Source: Rhynchopus sp. YZ270_cl-10
Taxonomy: Eukaryota; Euglenozoa; Diplonemea; Diplonemida; Diplonemidae
Length of the DNA stretch: 64,000 nucleotides
Reading direction: 5' to 3'
Assembly (NCBI GenBank): GCA_964035575.1
Contig: OZ037859.1
Span: forward strand, 1,116,001 to 1,180,000
Shown: in pieces, positions 29,914-41,101 of the stretch
Layout of the letters: each line of letters starts with the position of its first letter
How positions within the stretch are numbered: the first letter of the stretch is position 1
Notes under the pieces: generated by a model
What the model was told of the DNA's origin: nothing
Databases searched by the model: none
Seen by the model: only the letters and a program-made list of their open reading frames with translations
Program-made: the position numbers and the translations under genes

Positions 29914-31986
29914 TAAAAAAAGGTGAACAAAAAAAAATGGCCAGCGGTCCACGGGAGAACCCTGGGGACCTGGGTTTCTGACCGCGCCAAAAGCCAAAAG
30001 AGACAACACTCTTCCGAGTGATGCATATAATTAATTTATGATATTTGCTTTTTCGCGAGAGGTGTTTTTTTTTTTTTGGTGTAAAACAACTTCAAAAAAA
30101 GTGAAAATAATTTTTTTGCACCATGTAGATAAACATGGTGACCAGACCTTTTTGGTTTTTGACTAATTACGAGAAGCTTAAGTTCATCCATCCCAATCTT
30201 TTTTTTTCTCTTTTTGTAAACCTGCCCAGTGATAGAATAACTGTCCTGGTGGAAAGAGAAATAATGCTCGATTGCAACAAAAAGCTCTCTTATTAAACAC
30301 ATAACATTAACAAATAACATTCGTTTTTTAAGCCAATGAAGTGCTCTCTGGGGGGGAAGATAACCCCGCCGAGAACTGCGTCCGCCAATTAACGGTGAGG
30401 CGTTTGCCCTTGCAACTTCTCCTTTCTTTTTAAAACCAATATGGGACCAAGAGTACCCTTTCAGGTTATGCTGCGGACAGTTGGTGTCAATTTTTTCTTT
30501 TGATTTTATCATGAACACACATGAGTCTTCATCCATTCGTCTCCCTCTTATTCTGGCCAAACAGCAACCTCCGCAGAGGTTCGCCGTATGTACCAAAAAA
30601 AAGAAACGAAAAAAAAAGAGGTGTTTTTAGATTGCCCGCAGTGCAATCGCAACCAGTGTATGTACAGAAGTCTGGGCTTTGTACGATATCAATCTTCAAT
30701 CACCCAAAATAACTGTCCATTTTTTTTCCACCTCTTTTTCTGTTTCGCTGTCTTCTCCGAAAAGAATCAATGTGCTGTCCACGAATTATGCCTTTCTAGG
30801 CATCCCTGAGGATTACTGTACTCCTGTTATTTGTATTTTTGTTTTTTGTTTTTTTTGTTTTCTTGGGGTGATAACAGAATGCCCCAGCTAGCTGTATATT
30901 TTTTATTGTCACTTTTTTTTCGTACAAAAGCACAGAGCTCAGATCCTTACATTTTTTGCAACCTGGTGTTCAAAAAATTGCGAAGGGGTGGGATGACTCC
31001 TTTTTCTCTCTCTTTTTCTGTGCGTTATTTACAGCGGATGTAAAGAAAACAGTACCTCTCCTTTTTGCGTGACTAAAACCCAAACAAAAAGAAAAGTGGA
31101 AATTGCATCAACTGTGGCAACACAACCGAGGCAACCTACACTACAACAATTTATCAAACAAAAAAAAAAATGTATAGTCAACCTCAATATGCCTGTAGCT
31201 AGCCATCCTGGGGATCTACTATTACAGCGTTGTACAGATAGTGTCTGCATACCTTCGAACGACATCTGACAGCTACCACTCTGCCCATCGCCACGCTTTA
31301 TCTCTCCCCCCTTTTGTTTTTTGACACCCCTTCCCATCGAAAAAAAAACAAGAGCACAAAGCAAAAATAAACTAAAACTGCATAAAACCCTCAAAACCCC
31401 TTCCCATCCCTCATCTTTGCATGTCCTTAATTTTAAGCCTTTTTTTTAGCCTTTTTCCCCTTTTATATTTGCCAAATAGCGGTGGACGCAAAACAACAAA
31501 CAACATTTAAAAAAAAAAAGCTACAATAGGTTCTTGGGGCGGGATGTTTAAAATATAAAAAAATAGCGTTTTTTAATCGAAACAACAGGTGGTAAACGCC
31601 TCGCAGGGATTTCCAGGCTGACCCATACCATGGACAAACTCGCCCCGTAAGAATGAAAACCAAAACAAAAGAAGTGCTGTTGCCACACAAGCAGCAGACA
31701 CTCTGAACGAAAAAAAAACAAACCAAGTAGAGGGGGGAGAAACATAAATAAGAGGATACACGCTGTGTTTCCTCATCACCACTTCCCCCCATTTTTTTTT
31801 CCACTTTTCTACCTTTTGTAAAGATGACTAAAACTCGCCTTTACCTTTGTGCATTTGCTCAATATATTTGCACCCTTTTTTTTTTTCAACTTTGTCCGTG
31901 ACAAGCGTTCCCCTCCCGTATTTCCCCTTTCCCAACATTCAAGGGTTTTTTTCATAAAAACAACAAAATAGTGTAGTAGTTTTACT

Positions 31987-32016
31987 GATGACTAAGCACA
32001 AAGAGGCTTTCATCTT
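31987..32016 (+). repeat. Sense hairpin family copy
   Basis: GATGA pairs with TCATC; CTAAGC faces GGCTT around an ACAAAGAG loop. T-rich DNA follows. Confidence 0.55.
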
Positions 32017-32217
32017 CGATTTGTTTATTTGTTTTATTATTTTATAGATGTATGGCAACTCCGTAATAGCTGTTTTTTTTTTAGAAGATAGACAAGGGTC
32101 AAAATCAGCTTTATTCGACTATTTTTTTTTCTTTCCCTATCGAAAGATATACCGTTAACTATCTTTCGACGATTTGTTTTTTTTTTTTTTTTTTTTTTTT
32201 TTTTTGTTTTATATTAT

Positions 32218-33872
32218 TCAGGGAAATAGCTTGGTTTTCCTCCAAAATCAGGAATTATGCGAAAACGATTTTTTTTTCCGCCCGGTCGAAAGCGGTCGTT
32301 GCGCGCTTCGCGCAAGCCTCCCTGAGTGGAGAGACGAAAGGTCAAATTGCGAGATAACAAAAAAAAACGGAATGTAATCCCTTATTACGGAGCATGGTCT
32401 TGCACCTTACGTTCCATTAACCGTGTGGGAAAAAAATAAATGGCGCCGCAGGCGAAAAAAAAAATAGGGTACGGTGTAAAAATGCTGGTTTACACCACAC
32501 AGTCACTCAACAAACCCTTTTTTGCGGAGCAAAAAAGGAAAATGGCGCCGCAGGCAAAAAAAAAATAAGGGGTACGGTACCTCTGCAAGCGCAGCGAGCG
32601 AAAATTTTAAGATTCCATCATTCCAGTCATTTGGGAGATCTGGGGGTCGGGCGAGGGGCCCCCAAAAGTGCCCAAAAATCCCCTCTTTTTTTTTTTTTTT
32701 TATTCCCCTGGGAAATAAAGTATACGAAGGATTTGGCACTTTTAGCGGGATTTTATTTAATGATAATTTCACGCTAAATTTTGGTACATGTAGGTAGTAG
32801 GCTGGAGGGACCGTCCAGCCTTTTTTAGCCTCCCTCCAGCCTCCTCCCGCCAGCCCCTCCCGCCAGCCCCTCAGCGGGCCTATCTAGGGGTCCGCGGGAC
32901 CCGGTAGCGCTGGCGGGAGGGTAATGAGAGCTTTTTTTTTTTTTTTTTTTTCACGCTCTTTTTTTTTTTTTTCCCTGAGAGCTTCCTGTGAGGACACATA
33001 CTCGTTAGTTATTGCACAATAAATAAGTCACGCTAAAAGTGCCAAATCCTTTCGTATACTTTATTTCCCGTGAAATAATAACTATTTATTCACCTCCTTT
33101 TAGCGGGGTTTTATTTTGCGATAACTTCACGCATTTTTTTCCCAGGCGAGGGCTACTTAATTTGCCGAGCGAAGCGAGGCAAATTGAGTGCACGAGCCTG
33201 GGAAAAAAATAAGTGAAGTATCGCAAAATAATCCGCTAAAAGGAGGTGAATACGTAATTTTATTTCACGGGAAATAAAGTATACGAAAGGATTTGGCACT
33301 TTTAGCGTGACTTATTTATTGTGCAATAACTAACGAGTATGTGTCCTCACAGGAAGCTCTCAGGGAAAAAAAAAAAAAAAGAGCGTGAAAAAAAAAAAAA
33401 AAGCTCTCATTACCCTCCCGCCAGCGCTACCGGGTCCCGCGGACCTCTAGATAGGCCCGCTGAGGGGCTGGCGGGATTGAGGAGGCTGGAGGGAGGCTAA
33501 AAAAGGCTGGACGGTCCCTCCAGCCCTACTACCTACATGTACCAAAATTTAGCGTGAAATTATCATTAAATAAAATCCCGCTAAAAGTGCCAAATCCTTC
33601 GTATACTTTATTTCCCAGGGGAATAAAATTACGTATTCACCTCCTTTTAGCGGATTATTTTGCGATACTTCACTTATTTTTTTCCCAGGCTCGTGCACTC
33701 AATTTGCCTCGCTTCGCTCGGCAAATTAAGTAGCCCTCGCCTGGGAAAAAAATGCGTGAAGTTATCACAAAATAAAACCCCGCTAAAAGGAGGTGAATAA
33801 ATAGTTATTTTTCCCCAAAAATCCAGAATTATGCGATGTCGCATAATTCGGTATATGGAGCTATTTCCCTGA
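32218..33872. mobile_element. 1.65-kb TIR element carrying a nested 0.9-kb palindrome; 6-bp target duplication
   Basis: Outer ends TCAGGGAAATAGCT and AGCTATTTCCCTGA are inverted repeats, and TATTAT flanks both sides directly. Inside lies a palindrome (about 32702-33627) made of two inverted copies of a 350-bp unit B (32711-33069 and 33269-33616, ends GGGAAATAAAGTATACGAA) around a shorter palindromic unit A (33087-33252, ends TATTCACCTCCTTTTAGCGG). A second unit A in inverse orientation sits at 33634-33799. Unit B contains GC-rich GCTGGCGGGAGG blocks and paired T-runs. A repeat at 32438-32590 (GGCGCCGCAGGC borders) recurs at 50766-50905. No coding frame is present. Confidence 0.75.
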
Positions 33873-36067
33873 TATTATTGTGACTAAAAGCTCAGGCTTA
33901 TCTTATCAAATCTCTTTTTGTTTGTTGAAAAAAAAATATATACTGTTCAATAGTGGAGAGTGGAGCTCATCCTCGGATGTCTACACTAACACCGTCATAC
34001 TACTTAACATGAAGGATACGTTCTTGTTTGACTGGGACCAATCTGTTTTTTTTTAAACCAAACAATAACCACCACCTTTTTCCGAAAAAAAAAGGGTCCT
34101 ATTCTAGAGACCATTTTCTGGATGGTGAAGACTGTCTGAATGGCAGCTGCACTAAATCAACAGATTATCAAAAAAAATAAAAAAATTCGATTACCGGTAC
34201 ATAAAAAAGAAACAAAAAGAAATCCCCACACCTACATACTAAAATATTCCCCCCCTCCCTCCCCCGTTGTCAATAACTTTTACTTTTGAACGAAAAACCT
34301 TTTGTGAAAAAAAACGAACAGAATCTTACAGCACCCTTTTCTTCAAAACTCCCTTGTTAACCAGAACGAAAACAGAAAAAAAAAGCAGCTTTTTTACTTT
34401 TGTACGTTTATTCTTCATGGCTACTGTACAAACCTATATAACCATGTTGAGAAAGTGGGGTGTAGACTCCTCCCCACTGCTACGGATTTGCTGATTCATG
34501 GCTATCCTGTTATTTTTTTTTTTTTTCCTTATTTTTTTGGGTACATTTAGTGCACCCTATACCTTCTATTCAGTAGAATAGTTAGTATATGAAACCATTC
34601 TTATTTTTTTTTATTTTCTTCAAAAAAAAGAAAGCAATATGCTTTTGTGAACACCCCTCTCCAACCCTGCCAAAAAGAGAAGGTTAATCACCCCTCCACC
34701 AGCCTGTAGCAAGGTTGACCTTGGGGGGGAGAAATGAATGGGACAAGGAGGAGACCATAATAGCCCCTCTTGTCTCGTCTCTTTTTGAACGCTGGTGATT
34801 TGCCCACTCTTGAGCGATGACTCAGATTTCAAGTTTTTCCTTTCTCGCGTTGGTGTTGTCAAAAAAAAAAAAAATCCCCTTAGAGATTATTGTCGTTTCG
34901 TTGTTATTATTTCTTGAATTTGTCGAAATTTTTTTTAAAAAAAAAGTATAAAAAAAAAGTCAAAACTTTGGACGAAGGAAATCACATCATGATTGGATGG
35001 ATTAGTGGGAATTATATCTCCCCTTGTTGGTGTAGTCAAAAATACAACAAAAATAGACGCACAAAGGAAACCTTGAATTATCCCTCTTTAAAAAATTTTT
35101 TTTTTTGAAAAGTTAGTCAGATGGCTACGCACAGTGATGCTTAAGTTCATCTAATAACCCCCTTTTTTTTTCTTTTTCTCCAAAAAAAGCGCGCCTGTAC
35201 TACATATTTGTCTACTAGAGGTTATACCCAACTAAGATTAGCCACCCCTTTTAGAAGCATCTCAGGACGCGGTATTTTTTTTTTTCAAGTTTTTCTTATT
35301 GTGTTAGCACACAAAAAAAGGGGGAGGGAAGGTCAGATATTCCAAAAGGGGGGGTGTGAAGGGGGAGTACCTCCTGCCCAGTATGGGTTCCCTTTTTTTT
35401 TTTCTTTTTTTCTTTTTCTATTCCCAGTGTTCTTTAGTCTTCGCGGGATCACTGTCTCTTTGTTTTTTCTGTGTTGACACAAAACCATCCCCTTCACTTT
35501 TAACTCTGTAATTGCTTTCCCCTCCTCCTCCTCTCCCACTTTGCTGTTGTCCCCTCTTCCTCTTCTCCCTTTTTTTATTCTTGTTTATTTTGTTCTCGAC
35601 ACAAAAAAAAGACAAATATGCCATTTGATTTCCCCTCCACCCCCTCTCAGTCGTAAAAGCGACCCAATTTTTTTCCCGTCTGTCATTATACACAGAAGGT
35701 TGGGGTGTTTGCAGTGTATTGCTTTATTCCTACGAAGCTTGCTTTAAAGGAGAAATAGTATTTACCGGGTACGGTCGCCAAATCATCAAACAGGAGGATT
35801 TGTGCAATCAACGAAAACAACTTTACTTAGCTACCCCCGATCCTACTATTTCAATTGGTTTTGAAACTATCTAAAATAACGTAAATAACATTGGGGTGGT
35901 GCTTTCGGAAGTCGGTCAACGACCTGTCAGCGACGTGCCACGACCTGTCAATATCAGGGGGGGTGTGTATAAAGTCCCTGTGTCAGCGATCTGTCAATAT
36001 CGACCCCTCCCGGAGCACCATACCATGGGGGTATACAGCGTTAACACCATTCAGGAGACTACACGAA
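33873..36067. other. Noncoding region upstream of the transporter pair
   Basis: No CDS. A partial hairpin copy lies at 33880-33907 right after the TIR element, and a good one at 35119-35152. A 20-bp match (CATCCTCGGRTGTCTACACT) to 52151-52170 lies near 33970. CAG at 36052-36054 is 13 nt before the next start. Confidence 0.5.
35119..35152 (+). repeat. Sense hairpin family copy
   Basis: AGATGG pairs with TTCATCT region and CTACGC faces GCTTAAG, with a changed loop (ACAGTGAT). AATAACCCCC and a T/C tract follow. Confidence 0.5.
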
Positions 36068-37517
36068 ATGACTGTACAGGATGTGCAGGACAATGAGAAA
36101 GTGGAGTTGGCGTCTCCGATGAAGGTGGAGGACGTAGAGGCGCTCACGAAGAACGATATCACAGAGCAGCAAGTCAAAGACCGACCGCAGCTCTTCGGCA
36201 TCGATGCACGGTACGTCGTGCTCCCGCTGCTTGCAGTGCAGAACGCAGGCTCCGTCCTCCTCATGCGCAGCACCCGCTCGCTCCCAGGCGAAGCAGAGTT
36301 CAGCTCGCAAAGCGCTGTCATCATGCAGGAAATCATAAAGGGCCTCAGCTGCATCGCACTTCTCCTCTACCAAGAAGGCAGCATCGCGTCTGCGTGGAAC
36401 GTTCCGTCTGAAGCTCTTAAAACGGTATGTGAGTTTTGTGGTATGGAGTGAGGGAGGTTGCGGTGGTGATGGTGAAATGTCATCAAAAAGAGAGTACAGG
36501 TTGACAACGTGTTCCAATAATTGAAAGGTTGTTGTTAGGGGGGAAAACACACACCCACACAACAGTCTGTGCCCGCGATTCTGTACTTGGTGCAAAACAA
36601 CTTCCAATACTTTGCTGCTGGCATTCTAGATGTAGTAACGTACGCGGTGAGTGCGCAAACGAAAATCATTTGGACGGGGCTCTTCACAGTGGTATGTCTT
36701 TGGTTGTTGTTTACCCTCGGAGTTCATTTCCTTCTTGCTTCCTGTTTTAGTTACCCATGCGATGACGATCAAGCCCAGCATTGTAAGGCTCGTGATCATG
36801 ACAAACCTTTTGTAACTGAAAACCTATTTCACAGATGATCCTTCAAAGAGAGCTTGCGTGCAACAAGTGGACAGCACTGTTCATCCTTGCCTCTGGTGTG
36901 TCGTTGGTCAACCTTGGTGCAAAAGCGGGCAGTGAAGTGCACGTGGTGAAGGTGCTGACACACATGGACCGTTTGATGGGGCTGTTCTTCATCCTGACAG
37001 CGGCAGGGTGTTCGTCGCTGGCTGGGGTGTACTTTGAGAAGATCCTGAAGGGCTGCAAGGTGTCGCTGTGGACACGCAACCTGCAGCTTGCCTTCTACTC
37101 TGTGCTCACGGGGCTGGCTGCCTTGTACATGAGCGAGACTGACCGTGCGATCGTGGATAAGGGCTTCTTCCATGGCTACACAAACCTGACATGGGTGTGC
37201 ATCTTGATGAATGCCTACGGTGGTCTGCTTGTCGGATGTGTCATCAAGTACGCAGATGCGGTGCTGAAGGACGTTGCGATTGGTGCTTCCATTTGCCTCT
37301 CCACGTTGGGTTCGGTATGGCAACTTGGCACTTTATGAGGATCTTTCTTTATTTTCAAATCTTCAAACCACATCAATACCCAACTCTTCAACAGGTAATG
37401 CTCTTCGGGTACACGCTGCAGGTTATCACAATCGTGGGGACACTGATGGTCACGTACTCGATATTCATCTACAGCGGCACTGTCAAGAACCCTGTGGAGT
37501 GCAATACACAGCAGTAG
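36068..37517 (+). CDS. SLC35A-type nucleotide-sugar transporter, copy 1
   Basis: Exons 36068-36424, 36566-36691, 36835-37314 and 37395-37517 join, all at phase 0, to 361 residues. The sequence carries the SLC35A signature pattern: LLAVQNAGSVLLMRSTRSLP with SSQSAVIMQEIIKG, ILYLVQNNFQYFAAGILD, NLGAKAG ahead of a loop, AGCSSLAGVYFEKILKG and LMNAYGGLLVGCVIKYAD. About ten membrane helices are expected. These proteins exchange UDP- or CMP-sugars for the monophosphate across the Golgi membrane; the exact sugar cannot be read. Introns are 141, 143 and 80 nt with GTATGT/GTATGG donors. The first 50 residues are a hydrophilic tail unlike that of the neighbouring copy, whereas exons 2-4 are nearly identical. 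Confidence 0.88.
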
Positions 37518-38097
37518 CGGATGTGGACCCCGACGGGAACCTGCACAACAAAATGGGGTTGGTAACAGCTGTACGCGCTGCCCTTGTTGGGCTGTGCCGG
37601 GTACAACTTCTTTTTCTGTGATAATATTGAACTTTCCAACGATATTTTTCTCTTTTAGACTTTAAGCTGCTTTGTTTTGATATGATAGGTGACAGGGGGA
37701 AGGGGAGGGAGGGCGATGGATGTTAACATATTGCTAACTTTCCCAAAAAAAACCGGAAGAAGGAATACCAATCCTCTCTGAAATTTTCTTCTACTTTCTT
37801 TGGGTTTTAATGAGACCTTTCCATAGACGAAAAAATGACTGTAACACCTGCTTACAGTTTTCCAGTACGCAACTCCCCTCTGAGATTCGTTAAACCCATG
37901 GAGCATCACTGTCTTGTGTCTCGGGGTTTTTGCAGTGTTAATGTCGTCTTTTTACACTGTCGAGGGGTGTATTTTAAATCACCCTTTGTTTTTTTTTGTG
38001 CTTTCACCCAGCTGGCATCGTCAGTGGGAGGTGCCTGCATTAATAACTTAACTTTGTTGTAACGTGCTACCCTCCTCCTTCAGGGTTGAATAGAGAA
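37518..38097. other. Noncoding spacer between the two transporter genes
   Basis: Holds the third GTGCTTTCATCC/ACCC repeat (37998-38049), which runs into TTAATAACTTAAC, then CCTCCTCCTTCAG at 38071-38083. That arrangement (branch-point-like TAATAAC, pyrimidines, CAG) is a good leader acceptor 14 nt before the next ATG. Confidence 0.55.
37998..38049 (+). repeat. GTGCTTTCATCC ... GCATCAATAAC repeat, copy 3
   Basis: Matches 6617-6675 and 7442-7500 (GTGCTTTCATCC, then GGCATC, then GAGGTGCCTGCATCAATAAC). All three copies point the same way; this one sits directly upstream of a candidate splice acceptor. Confidence 0.6.
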
Positions 38098-39778
38098 ATG
38101 GGAGCTGAGGCTGAGAGTAACGTAGATGCGATTGAGGCTCAGACACCTGTACCTGAGGAGGTTGTAAAGGAGAAGCTTCCAGAGGAGCCTCCGCAGAGAC
38201 CGCAGCTCTTCGGCATCGATGCACGGTTCGTCGTGCTCCCGCTGCTCACGTTCCAGAACGCCGGTGCTGTCCTCCTCATGCGCAGCACCCGCTCGCTCCC
38301 AGGCGAAGCAGAGTTCAGCTCGCAAAGCGCTGTCATCATGCAGGAAATCATAAAGGGCCTCAGCTGCATCGCACTTCTCCTCTACCAAGAAGGCAGCATC
38401 GCGTCTGCGTGGAACGTTCCGTCTGAAGCTCTTAAAACGGTATGTGAGTTTTGTGGTATGGAGTGAGGGAGGTTGCGGTGGGGGTAAAATCTCATAAAAA
38501 AAGTCAAATAGAGGTTGGTAACAGATCAACTGGTAAAAAAAACACACCCACACAACAGTCTGTGCCCGCGATTCTGTACTTGGTGCAAAACAACTTCCAA
38601 TACTTTGCTGCCGGCATTCTAGATGTAGTGACGTACGCGGTGAGTTCACAAACGAAAATCATTTGGACGGGGCTCTTCACAGTGGTATGTCTTTGTTATT
38701 TTCTTTCCCTTTTTGGTCCAAAGTCTTTTCGTTTGAACACGATGGTAGCTATGTGTTAACATTTTCATCTTTTTTTTCAAATTTTCTTCTTCTGTATCTG
38801 TCCAGAGGCAGACGCAGAGTCGCTTCTTTTGTTTACTTTTTGAAACCTGAACAAACCTATTTCACAGATGATCCTTCAAAGAGAGCTTGCGTGCAACAAG
38901 TGGACAGCACTGTTCATCCTTGCCTCTGGTGTGTCGTTGGTCAACCTTGGTGCGATGAGCGGTGTCAAGGAATCGCACGTCACACAACCCATCTCACAAA
39001 GCGAACGGTTTCTGGGCCTGTTCTTCATCCTGACAGCGGCAGGGTGTTCGTCGCTGGCTGGGGTGTACTTTGAGAAGATCCTGAAGGGCTGCAAGGTGTC
39101 GCTGTGGACACGCAACCTGCAGCTTGCCTTCTACTCTGTGCTCACGGGGCTCTTTGCACTTTACAAAAGCCAGCACGACCGTGAGATTGTCGAGAAGGGC
39201 TTCTTCCATGGCTACACAAACCTGACATGGGTGTGCATCTTGATGAATGCCTACGGTGGTCTGCTTGTCGGATGTGTCATCAAGTACGCAGATGCGGTGC
39301 TGAAGGATGTCTCGATTGGTGCTTCCATTTGCCTCTCCACGTTGGGTTCGGTATGGCAACTTGACACTTTATGTGAGACCTGCGGGTAAGAGGTGCATTC
39401 ACCTTTTCAATTTTTTCTTTGTTTTGAAGGTGACTAAGTTGTTCGGAGAGGCTTCGGTTTAACTTTTTTCAAATTTCAAACCCAGCGTGTGTTCCCACGC
39501 ACGATACCGAAAGCTATAGTGGTAAAGATGTGTCGGCACATAGGCACATTCATCTTTTTTTATATACCGGTGTCCGGAGAGGTGTTTGCCAATTTATTTT
39601 CAAAGTTCAAGCTTTAAACCACATTAAATTCAATCTTCAACAGGTAATGCTCTTCGGGTACACGCTGCAGGTTATCACAATCGTGGGGACACTGATGGTC
39701 ACGTACTCGATATTCATCTACAGCGGCACTGTCAAGAACCCTGTGGAGTGTTCAAAGCCCTCCTCTGACTCGATGTGA
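38098..39778 (+). CDS. SLC35A-type nucleotide-sugar transporter, copy 2
   Basis: Exons 38098-38439, 38559-38684, 38868-39350 and 39644-39778 join, all at phase 0, to 361 residues, the same length and exon plan as copy 1. From RPQLFGIDAR onward exon 1, exon 2, most of exon 3 and the start of exon 4 are almost identical in DNA to copy 1; differences cluster in the N-terminal tail, a lumenal loop (SGVKESHVTQPISQSERF), a short helix end (KSQHDREIVEKG) and the C-terminal tail (SKPSSDSM). Patchy identity suggests gene conversion, and the divergent loops could change regulation. Introns are 119, 183 and 293 nt; intron 3 is 213 nt longer than its counterpart because of inserted hairpin repeats. Confidence 0.88.
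39374..39596 (+). repeat. Hairpin-repeat insertion in transporter-2 intron 3
   Basis: This segment is missing from the matching intron of copy 1, whose two ends align on either side. It contains a GGTGCATTCACC unit, a hairpin relative with GTGACTAAG and GAGAGGCTT (39427-39455), a hairpin with a perfect AAAGATG/CATCTTT stem (39524-39557), and a GAGAGGTGTTTGC repeat (39578-39590). Confidence 0.75.
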
Positions 39779-40194
39779 TGATAGATCTCCCTCGTTTTCC
39801 ATTATTTTTTTTCTGTTTCGAAGCTTTTGCCGTTGTAATTCGAGAAACACAGAAACGTTTTCCCCCCACCCCACTGCTTCCCCCCAAGGCAATGCCCTTC
39901 AGAGAATGGCAAGATAACAAAATCGAGCAAAATGAAAAGGGGTTTTTTGTCCTACCATATTCGATGACCCTGAACACTGGGAACGGACACGCGTCAGTTT
40001 TATTTTTGCAATTTTTGGGATATTATTTCCTTGCATCCACAGAGGTGTTTGCACAACCGCATTTTTTTTTTCTCTCCTTTTTTTTTTCATTTCGATGGGT
40101 TGTGAATATTATCTGGCTGGGGAAAAGACATTATCCCTGACAACAAGCTTGTGGAAACCAGCGCAGCTGTTGCTCCGCGATAACGAATGTGATC

Positions 40195-40221
40195 AAGGTG
40201 ACTAAACACAGAGGTCATCTT
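40195..40221 (+). repeat. Sense hairpin family copy within partial long-form repeat
   Basis: AAGGTGA with TCATCTT forms the outer stem; the inner stem is shortened (CTAAACACAGAGG). It is preceded by GCGCAGCTG and GATAACGAA as in the two long-form copies. Confidence 0.55.
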
Positions 40222-40541
40222 ATCAACTTTTCATTATCTCGTAAATCCTGCTAAGAAAAACTATGTCTGCCTCTAGTCTCTTTGCAACCTATGTTTTTTT
40301 AAAGTTTGTAAGACTTATGACTATCGAACTTTCTACACCCTCACGCATTTCTGTTCTCGACTAGAACACACATGAGTTATTAATCCAAAGAGTTTTGCTA
40401 CTTGTGGGTAAAAGGGTGCTTTCATAAAACCTCCCCTCCTGTATATGGGCGCGGGGTTCCTCTCTACACAAAATGTCTTTCCAACAATTTTTTAAAAAAA
40501 CTACTTTCCAGAGTTGAGGACGACGTGCGTCTATATCTTTT

Positions 40542-40576
40542 AAGGTGGCTAAGCACGAGAGGCTTGGGGTCATCTT
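40542..40576 (+). repeat. Sense hairpin family copy (near-consensus)
   Basis: AAGGTGG pairs with TCATCTT and CTAAGC with GCTTGG around ACGAGAG; where one side has changed, G-T pairing keeps the stem. Unpaired GG lies on the 3' side. Confidence 0.7.
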
Positions 40577-40744
40577 CTTTAAGGTACATTAGCCTTCGGG
40601 CGACATTGAGTACAGATCCTGCACTGGCAGGTGATTGTCGACACAACAACAAAAAAAACTGTGGGGGACAATGGAGCATTCGCTCTTAGCTTTTTTCTCT
40701 TTTTTTCTCTGTACTTCATTGGTGTTCCGGAGGGAGCCTACATT

Positions 40745-40857
40745 GGCATGTCCTTGGCATGTCCTTGACATGTCCTTGACATGTCCTTGACATGTCCTTG
40801 ACATGTCCTTGACATGTCCTTGACATGTCCTTGACATGTCCTTGACATGTCCTTGAC
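40745..40857. repeat. 11-bp minisatellite (unit GACATGTCCTT)
   Basis: About ten tandem copies; the first two have GGCATG instead of GACATG. The unit contains the palindrome ACATGT. Open frames through it are artefacts of the repeat. Confidence 0.85.
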
Positions 40858-41101
40858 AGGTATTTCAGGCACACCATTCATTAGTCCTCTCTATGTGTTC
40901 TCCTGACAGCCACAACCATATGGGGGTCTGGAGAGGCTTAGGTTCATCTGATAAACTATTTTATTTTTGTTTTTTTTCAGATTGCCTGCTTGTTGGTGAC
41001 TCCCAACGAATTGCCGCTTTTCCTTTGGTTCAAAAAAAGCATATCGTGCGTTTAATTTAGCCCCAGCTCTTTGGCACATCTTGTCAAAAAAATAATAAAA
41101 G

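Larger units (their letters stand above)
27704..32217. other. Noncoding, T-rich 4.5-kb region
   Basis: No CDS supported. Contains hairpin copies at 28331-28366 (degraded), 30160-30189 and 31987-32016; the 3' half of the GGATGTAGGACTGCATGG repeat at 29263-29303; the GTGAGGCGTTTGC repeat at 30390-30420; a TIR element at 29378-29913; and many T-runs including 27 T near 32177-32203. Confidence 0.5.
39779..41101. other. Noncoding region with hairpin copies and an 11-bp minisatellite
   Basis: No CDS. Contains a partial long-form repeat ending in a hairpin (about 40105-40221), a near-consensus hairpin (40542-40576), the 3' half of another (40931-40950) and the minisatellite at 40745-40857. Confidence 0.55.

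Noticed and set aside
30560-31150. Small exon-like pieces with DCPQCNRNQCMY and GNCINCGN peptides, suggesting a zinc-ribbon gene
   Set aside because: No consistent splice path, and the conserved middle of a TFIIS-type ribbon was not found.
32177-32203. Long T-runs as retroposon poly(A) tails
   Set aside because: T-runs are everywhere in this noncoding DNA, on both sides of genes, and no LINE or SINE body or target duplication was seen next to them.
29390-33616. AATAAAGTATACG motif as inverse of the leader end (TGTACTTTATT)
   Set aside because: Only about nine bases agree, and the motif behaves as a border of inverted-repeat elements.
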